DNA of 64,000 nt from Cryptomeria japonica. Lineage: Eukaryota; Streptophyta; Pinopsida; Cupressales; Cupressaceae. The stretch lies in the NCBI RefSeq assembly GCF_030272615.1, contig NC_081413.1, positions 185,142,115-185,206,114 of the forward strand. Reading direction: 5' to 3'. Of this stretch, positions 57,501-64,000 are shown piece after piece; within the stretch, counting starts at the first letter, position 1; every line of letters begins with the position of its first letter. A model generated the notes under the pieces. The model was not told the DNA's origin and searched no databases. It was given only the letters and a program-made list of their open reading frames with translations. The position numbers and the translations under genes are program-made.

Positions 57501-57511
57501 ACTACACAACT

Positions 57512-58407
57512 CATAGAAAAGCATACAAATGCTTCAACAAACACCTCAAGAAAGTTATTGAAAGTGTAAATGTAGGAGTTGATGAAGACTTCCAAAAAGC
57601 GAAGAAAAATGTTGAAAATCATATTAAGGAACCATATTATGAAGAAGAACAGTATGAAAATGAAGAACAAGTCACTAACAAACCCTCAAATAGATATGTG
57701 TAGAAGAATCATCTTGAGGATCAAATCATTGGTAACATAAATGAAGGTGTACAAACAAGGAGAAGACATGCAAGGAACAATAAAAAATTCAATTTCTATC
57801 TATTGGCTAAAATGGAACCAAAGGATTACAATGAAGCCAACAAGAGTGAAAATTGGGTGAAGGCAATCCAAGAGGAATTACAACAGATAGAAAAGAACAA
57901 AACTTGGAATTTAGTGCCAAGGCCTACTAATAAAAATTTACTTGGCATAAAGTGGGTATACAGAAATAAAGTAAATGCAGATGGCAAGGTAATAAGAAAC
58001 AAGGCTAGGCTAGCATGCAAAGGATATTCATAGGTTGAGGGCATAGATTTTGAAGAAATGTTTGCCCCTGTTGCTAGACTTGAAACCATTAGGATGTTTT
58101 TAGCATTTTCATATTACAAATGTTATAGAGTTTACTAGATGGATGTAAAATTTGCATTCCTAAATGGCAACCATGAAGAAGAAGTCTATATTGAGAAACT
58201 AGAAGGATTCAAGTGATCTGAGAAAGGAGATTTTGTGTGTAGATTATGAAAAGAAATGTATGGTTTGAAACAACCACCTAGAACATGGTACTCCAAGCTA
58301 GAAAAATATCTACATCAGCAAGGTTTTAAGAAGGGGTGTGCTGATAGAAACTTATACACTAAAGCTAAAGATGATCTCATGATCATAGTTATTATTTATG
58401 TAGATGA
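57512..58407 (+). pseudogene. End of integrase and RT N-terminal half of element A (right contig)
   Basis: It resumes A after B with RKAYKCFNKHLKKVIESVN, then an acidic linker, HLEDQIIGNINEGVQTRRRH, and the RT: NWVKAIQEELQQIEKNKTW, LGIKWVYRNKVNADG, NKARLACKGYS (stop), FAPVARLETIRMFLAF, MDVKFAFLNG and MYGLKQPPRTWYSKLEKYL. It ends IIYVD at 58402, then the duplicated GATGA (58403-58407) before E1. The inverted copy is 30302-31197. Confidence 0.92.
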
Positions 58408-59589
58408 TGATGAATACTAAGAGGGGTAGGTGAATTAGTATGCCAATAATTATTGTACTTAAACACTTTACTAGACTACCAATAAACCGGTAAAATAGTT
58501 TAGCAAACAAACCAGTTAGCACACATGCAAACCAAATAGCAAATAATGCATTCACCCACAGAAGCACAAACACCATAACACAAGAGATTTTGACGTGGAA
58601 ACCCAAATGGGAAAAACCATGGTGAGATGGAACTCACAAGCAACTATCTATAGAATAGGAACCAAACAGATTAAGGTTAGACCAGTTAAGGTCATACAAT
58701 GTTCTTTACCAGAATAGATCCTGTTAGGAATCTCAATCTCTGTTAGGAGATAAGTCCGATTAAAGACTACCTTGCTAGAGGATTTTAGATCCATAGATGT
58801 GAACCACCTTGTTAGAGGATTTACAAAAGGATTTTGGGCCTACCTAGTTAAGAGCTTCAGACTTGTCGAAGATGTGAGTAATCAACAAGTGAGTGATCTA
58901 GTAAATAGCACAGATTGCTTGGTTAGATCCTTGATAGCTCATTCCTAATGCATTCCAACATTACTTCAGTCTTCAACACATTCACACTTTGCCTCTTCTT
59001 CCAGACCTCAACTTCTCTCCTGTGTTCACACTTACAAAAACTCTTCAACCACCTTAAACCCTAGCAACAACCTAAAACCCTAGACATGATTTCCTTATAA
59101 AGGAATCTGATTTCATGTCGTTCCAATAGGATTACAATACAATTTCCTAGGTTCAATGCATCTAGACATATCTAGTAACACAACACAAAAAGCATTGTTA
59201 AAGTGTCGGCACCACCAAACAATCGATGGATGGTAACTCATCATAAAATGTTGGTTGGTAACTCATCACAGAGTATTACCGGTTCATACAAAATACCGGT
59301 TTAAGAAAAATACCAGTTGCCGGTTTGACAAAATGAAGATTGGGAAATATGAGTTGTGCCACTTCGTTCCTTCGTTCCGCTTGAGATCCTTGAACCACTT
59401 GGGGTCTTCATACCATTTCAGATCAGTAAACACTTTCTGCAAAACACCGATAGTCTAAAGACTATAATACATCATACTGGTTGGAACAAATATCGGTTGA
59501 ACTTTAACTTATACATACAAAAAGTGATCTCAAATCAAGTGTGTGTCCATCAATGACAATCACAGCATCAATCATCAAAAATTCCAACA
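58408..59589 (-). repeat. 3' LTR of E1 (right contig)
   Basis: A 1182-bp inverted copy of 29115-30296. The palindrome lies at 59450-59465 and the TATA-like box at 59093-59101. Confidence 0.94.
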
Positions 59590-59850
59590 ATCTCCCCCTT
59601 TGGCATTGATGGCAACACTTAGGAAAATTTTGACATCGAAGTGTCTTACAACAAAAATATGCCATAATCAAAATTACTCCCCCTAAGCATATACACTATC
59701 CCTTTTGCAGAAAATACAATGTATACTACTCCTTAACAGAAACAACATGAAAGTATACATCAAAACATTCAAAATTTATACTTCTCCCCCTTTGCCAACA
59801 ATGACAAAAGTATTGCAGACTAACCCCTGTTTCATTAAAATAATAAGTGT
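59590..59850 (-). other. 3' untranslated region and polypurine boxes of E1 (right contig)
   Basis: Inverted copy of 28854-29114. The purine boxes appear as CTCCCCC at about 59590, 59680 and 59785. Confidence 0.8.
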
Positions 59851-62800
59851 TTATGATAGTAAAGAGTAAAACTTGTCAAAAACTGATTTAAAGTCCTGCA
59901 AAAATTGCTTCATGGATAAGGACCATGAGTCAAGTAGGGAGGTAGCCACCTCTTTCTCTATCTACATTTGGGAGACCTGTTCTTTCATGGCATCTATCAT
60001 GCTCATCTCTTGAGTGACCATTAGGGCATCAAGATTTATGTAGCATTTATGGAGAATTTGTAGCCTTGGCAGTAGGACCAGTTGAAGTTCCTACAAATTT
60101 CATGTCTGGTTGCTTATCTTTGCCTCTAGTCTTGCAGATTGCAGTTGAAGCCGGTGAACAGTTTGTCTATATGTGGAAAAGCAATCATATGGCATCTTGA
60201 AGGTGCTAATAAATGACTGCATATCAAATTGCAGTTTGTTCTTCTGAGAGAGCACATCATCACATAATAAATGAGATTAGCAAATCTTGCTGAGTAGAAG
60301 ATTGCCCTCATTCATTGCATCTCTAATGTCTTTTTGTGCCTTCTGGAGATCAGATCGGATCTCTGTTAGCTTTTTCACTAGGGCAGTGTCCAGAGCCTTT
60401 TGATGTGCCTTCTTGGCATTTTCTTCTATGACCTCTTCCAAGCTTTGTACTTGGTCTTCTACAACTATGCATAGGAGCTTCAATTGTGCAAGTGAGGAAT
60501 CAGTACTGGGAAGGTTCGTACCGAGTATCAAACTAGTAAGTGTTTCCACCACAGTTTGGATAACATCTTCCTCCTTTTTCCTCCTTAGAGCATCCAATCG
60601 CTCTTGAGCAAGCTTAATACTCTGCAACAGCTCCGATTCATTTGCAGACTGGAGATCAATAGAACTAGTAATTGCAACTGCTTTAGCCTGACTACCGGTT
60701 GCCATTGAAGTCTCCACCTGTGTGCTCTTTTCTGTTGCTTGCTTGTCCTTGGCTTTTTGCTGGTCTTCCTTAGCCTTCCTCTACTCCTCTTCTTCTTTCT
60801 TTCTTTTCTCTTCTTCTTGTCTCTTCTCCTCATCTTTTTGCTTCTTCTCTTCTTCATCCTTCTTCTTCTCCTCTTCCTTCTTCCTCTTTTCCTCTTCTTG
60901 TTTCTTCTCTTCCTCTTTTTGCTTCTCCTCTTCTTTCTTTTCCTCTTCCTTCTTCTTCCTCTCTTCCTATTGTTTCTTTTTTTCCTCTTCTTTTCTCTTC
61001 TTCTCCTCTTCTTTCCTTTTATCCTCTTCCTCTTTCTTCTTTTTCTCATCTTTTCTCTTATCCTCTTCCTCTTTCCTCATTTTCTCTTCTTTTCTCTTAT
61101 CCACTTCCTCTGCCTATTTCTACTTTTTAGCTTCTTGTTGCTTCTTTTCTTCTTCTACCTTCTTTTCCTATCCTATTCCTTCTAATGGTGCATCCTGAGT
61201 AACATTTTCACCATCTAAGGCGTCTACATCAATGGGGTCCATTTGTTCTGTGACTGGTTCTTCTTCACTATCATACACCTCATCCGGTTTGTTAGTTTTT
61301 GGTTCTCACTCTGCTTTTCTATTGGCTTCAGCCACTTGATGCATCTTAAGAGCTTCTTGAGCATGAGTATGTGTATCCTTGTTCACAACTTGACCCTTTC
61401 CTTCTAGTAATAGGAGTCTTCTTCTTCTCATGAAGAAGAGGCCTTTGCATTTATTCATAACTTCGAAAAGTTCTGAATTTGATACATCAGGAAAATGTTG
61501 AGCAAATATTTTCTCCCTCATTTCTTGTTCCTTTTCTATGGCAATGCGCCATTTATTGTCTAAAGAATTATCCAAAGAATCTGGTGTCTCAGATCTAATT
61601 TCTGAAGGCGACCGGTCATTAACACATAAATACTTAATGATTTCCTATTCAACTGCTTCCTTTTCATCATCATTGAAATCATCAAAACAATCAATTAAAT
61701 CATTCAGCCCTTTTCTCCTAATATTATTTATAGTTCTTTGACAATGTATCAAAGGTTTGTAAGAAGAAATTTCAATATTTACTGGTGCAGATGATGCTGG
61801 TTCATTCTTTGTCTTTTTCTTTGTTTGTAGGCAGTTCTTCTGACATAGTTTCTTCTAAGTCAGGTGTATTGCTTTTTGTCTTCCGCTTCCTCTTGAAGAC
61901 TCTTGCAGGTGCCGCTTCCGGTTTCTTCTTAACTGGTGATCGCTTGGTCACTTTGGGACTGGCTACAGTAACCGGTGTCGATGTTGAAGGCACTACCTTT
62001 CCTTTCTTTTCTGAGGGTTCTACAACTGGTGTAACCCTTTCCAAATAAGTGCCAGTTCTCTTTGCCTTAGGATCAAAGGGTGAGGCAATTAGGGTAGAAG
62101 CATACCCATCCAACATATCATTCATTACCTCATAGCCCATAGGCTCTACTTCTTCCTACCTAGGTTCAACGACCTCTATTATGCATTCATCCACTTTGAT
62201 GGTGAAGTAGATGTCTTCCTCATACTTTTTGACTAAATCACTAGATATTCTTATCCTTTGGCTCATCTTGAGTCTGAACTCATCAAAGTATTTGTTCAAT
62301 GCTTCTGGATAGCCGGTTCCAACCGCTTGTAGACTTTCCTTGATTTGTTTTGTTACCGGTTGATCGGCAGACCACTGAATGTCACCTACTCCTGGAAAGT
62401 AACCTTGAAAGTAAAAGAACAACCCAACCAGTAGTTGTTCAAACTTGAATCTCAGTGCATTGTCCTATTTGATTGACTTAAGATTCAACATAAGTTGTCT
62501 TTGCATACAAGTGCACAGATCAAACAATGCATCCTCCTTGATCATCCTGTAAGCAGCATTTACTACTACAACAGAGACAGAATTAATTCTACTAGCAGAG
62601 AACGTCCGGTAGCCTATCACCATGCAGGCATACTTGACCAAATCATCCTTGATTGAGTTGACGGTCATACCACGTGAGTTGCTCACTGAACCGGTGAGCT
62701 TGGACATTTCAGTCTTGCTGACCTTCCTTAGGGCTGACACTTCCCTTGTGTTACAGAAACTAGTGACGGCATGAATCACTTCTGGTGTGATATCATGCAT

Positions 62801-63142
62801 CCACTCTAGGTACATCTTGTCATCGTGTACCCTACTTAGAATAATGTGAATGTGATCATCCGAAAATTCTTCAAAAGGGTAAACTGCATTTTGGAGTTTC
62901 TTCTTTTCCAGAATGTTGAATTTCGGTTTAATCTTCTTATCCTTTCCGTAGAATAGGCTCAGCTAGGAATGGATCACAAGAGACCCTAGGTCTTCGATTT
63001 TGCAGTCTATGTAATTAGAAATCCATTCTTCTACTATAACACCAGTCGGTACTTGAGACAGGGCATTATATTTCGACTTTCGCTTAATGAAGTCCATAGA
63101 ATCAATAGTTGCACTAGAACTATCATGAGATGTGGAAGCCAT
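59851..63142 (-). pseudogene. ORF2 of E1, right contig
   Basis: Inverted copy of 25562-28853 with the same stops and frameshift. Visible differences are single residues (EPSEKKGK preceded by V instead of A, SIKLAQERLD for SIKLSQERLD, EEVIEEN for EELIEEN, KKKPEAA for KKKLEAA). Because the disabling mutations are shared, both copies descend from an already dead ORF2. The Lys/Glu helix is at about 60729-61164. Confidence 0.78.
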
Positions 63143-63585
63143 GATAAATGAAGAATTATGAAAAATACCTTCATAGATTGAAATTTAGGGCTTCGCAATT
63201 TGAACTTCACTTGACACTCCTTCGATTGTAGAGATACCGCTTTGCATTCTACACTCCTCCAACAGATGTTTGCTTCAGATTCTTCTTTAGGAATTTGATA
63301 AATTCTTTGATTCATAGTGTAAATTGCTTTCCTTCGCTCTGGACTTGAAAAACTTCTTCGCTCAAAAAATGATAAGTGAGAAATGATTTCAAAATTCCTT
63401 ATAAACAGGTTCTCCACCTACCATAATAAATGCTCCAATATTAGGGTGTAAACCCTAATTTGCCTTTTACCATTTTTGGTCTTCTGTCGACTAATAGGTA
63501 TCACATACTGGTTAAGGTCTTTTACTGGTGTAAACCAGGGGTTCGAAGTATTTCATCATTTGCTCCCCCTAAGCTTTTCAGATGC

Positions 63586-63844
63586 TTAGTTTTTCTGTTC
63601 CTTGATTTCCACACTAGGTGTAAAAACTGGTTCTTCTAGCAACACTCTTGGCTTCTTCTTCCAAGTTTTGTTCATATCCGCTTGAACAGTTTCAATATCA
63701 ATCTTTCCTTCTGGAGTGACTAGTATGTCGTCTGATATGTTCTTTCTTGTTCTACTGAATATGGCAATGTGACCCAATTTGTTGCAATGATAGCAGACCA
63801 TTCCTAGTGCTCTCCAAGGTCCATTATTCATGTTACTGTTCTTC
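63586..63844 (-). pseudogene. E1 gag-like gene, 3' part (right contig)
   Basis: Inverted copy of 24860-25118. The last knuckle reads CYHCNKLGHIAIFS, with the final Cys changed to Ser, unlike the left copy (Cys). Confidence 0.85.
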
Positions 63845-64000
63845 TGATGAATACTAAGAGGGGGGGTGAATTAGTATGCCAAAAATCTTTGCACTTAAAC
63901 ACTTTACAAGACTGATTGTAAACTAGTAAAATAGTTTAGCAGACAAACCAGTTAGCACACATGCAAACCAAATAGCAAATAATGCATTCACCCATAGAAG
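63845..64000 (-). repeat. 3' end of the E2 3' LTR (truncated by window)
   Basis: It begins on the plus strand TGATGAATACTAAGAGGGG and matches 24704-24859 in reverse complement, including the GGTGAATTAGTATGCC block. Confidence 0.9.

Larger units (their letters stand above)
43930..57511 (-). mobile_element. Insertion B with target duplication CAACT, split by C
   Basis: B is 43935-45643 plus 54505-57506, about 4.7 kb without C. On the minus strand it starts TGTAGTGCCCCTCCC and ends GCATTACA. CAACT flanks both ends (43930-43934, 57507-57511), and A's integrase frame is restored across the site. Its ends resemble those of I (CTAGGGTAT...GCATTACA at the 3' end). No gag, pol, primer site or inner LTR pair was seen in 44000-45640 or 54510-57500, which are AT-rich with short frames only. 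I read it as a solo LTR of a long-LTR gypsy-type family; a non-coding element is the alternative. Confidence 0.85.
52000..64000 (-). repeat. Right arm of the 12-kb inverted repeat
   Basis: Reverse complement of 24704-36703, containing the C gag and 5' LTR, proximal B, A's RT, E1 with ORF2, and the start of the E2 LTR. It is truncated only by the window end. Left of 52000 the R contig continues through the rest of C, which in contig L is replaced by the gap. Confidence 0.95.
58403..64000 (-). mobile_element. Element E1, right contig (continues beyond window)
   Basis: E1 starts at 58408 with its 3' LTR and runs to 63844, where it is split by E2 (TCTTC at 63840-63844 is the target duplication GAAGA on the minus strand). 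The flank GATGA (58403-58407) is the same target duplication as at 30297-30301. The polypurine tract is at 59590-59603. Confidence 0.93.

Overview
The window is plant nuclear repeat DNA. No host gene, tRNA, rRNA or CRISPR array was recognised. Almost every base can be assigned to LTR retrotransposons nested inside one old Ty1/copia element. Several structures suggest a large, repeat-bloated plant genome: copia pol proteins, tRNA-iMet-type primer sites (TGGTATCAGAGC), LTRs of 1.1-1.4 kb, and LTRs or LTR-like insertions of 4.7-4.8 kb. A conifer or other gymnosperm is a reasonable guess, but that is inference. There are two contigs, L (1-36703) and R (37204-64000), joined by exactly 500 Ns (36704-37203).

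Left contig. Positions 1-8250 hold the 3' end and 3' LTR of a copia element (H). H is split by a complete minus-strand copia (G, 317-7545, target duplication GTAAT). Positions 8251-10094 hold the 3' LTR and RNase H/RT end of the base element A on the minus strand, with a 366-bp TRIM inside (8545-8910). Positions 10100-30296 hold a non-autonomous element E1 (target duplication TCATC), inserted in the YVDD codons of A's reverse transcriptase. E1 carries a second copy of the family, E2 (12356-24859, target duplication GAAGA). E2 carries a 4785-bp insertion I (17196-21980, target duplication ATCGA). Then come more of A's RT (30302-31197), part of a long LTR-like insertion B (31198-34199), and the 5' part of copia element C up to the gap.

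Right contig. Copia element F (3' half and LTR, 37204-40538) sits in the last bases of A's 5' LTR. A's gag, protease and integrase follow (40555-43934). B (43935-57506, target duplication CAACT) splits A. Inside B lies complete C (45644-54504, minus strand, target duplication CACCC). C's 3' LTR is split by solo LTR D (46188-47661, target duplication TACCC). A's RT resumes at 57512 and is again broken by E1 at 58408, which runs to the window end, where E2's LTR begins.

Positions 24704-36703 and 52000-64000 are near-identical inverted copies (12 kb each) that share all nested insertion junctions. One arm stops exactly at the N gap. The most economical reading is that the two contigs are alleles, or a duplicated assembly of one locus, placed head to head. 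A true 12-kb palindrome is the alternative.

The most interesting biological object is the E family. It has normal LTRs, a primer site, polypurine tracts and a gag-like protein with coiled coil and zinc knuckles, but no protease, integrase, RT or RNase H. Instead it carries a reading frame of roughly 1,100 codons (ORF2) with a globular N-terminal region, a basic linker, a long Lys/Glu repeat expected to form a single alpha helix, and a helical C-terminus. A second notable signal is an inverted repeat (core CATCAATG/CATTGATG) that brackets the polypurine tract in six otherwise different families and shows one compensatory change.
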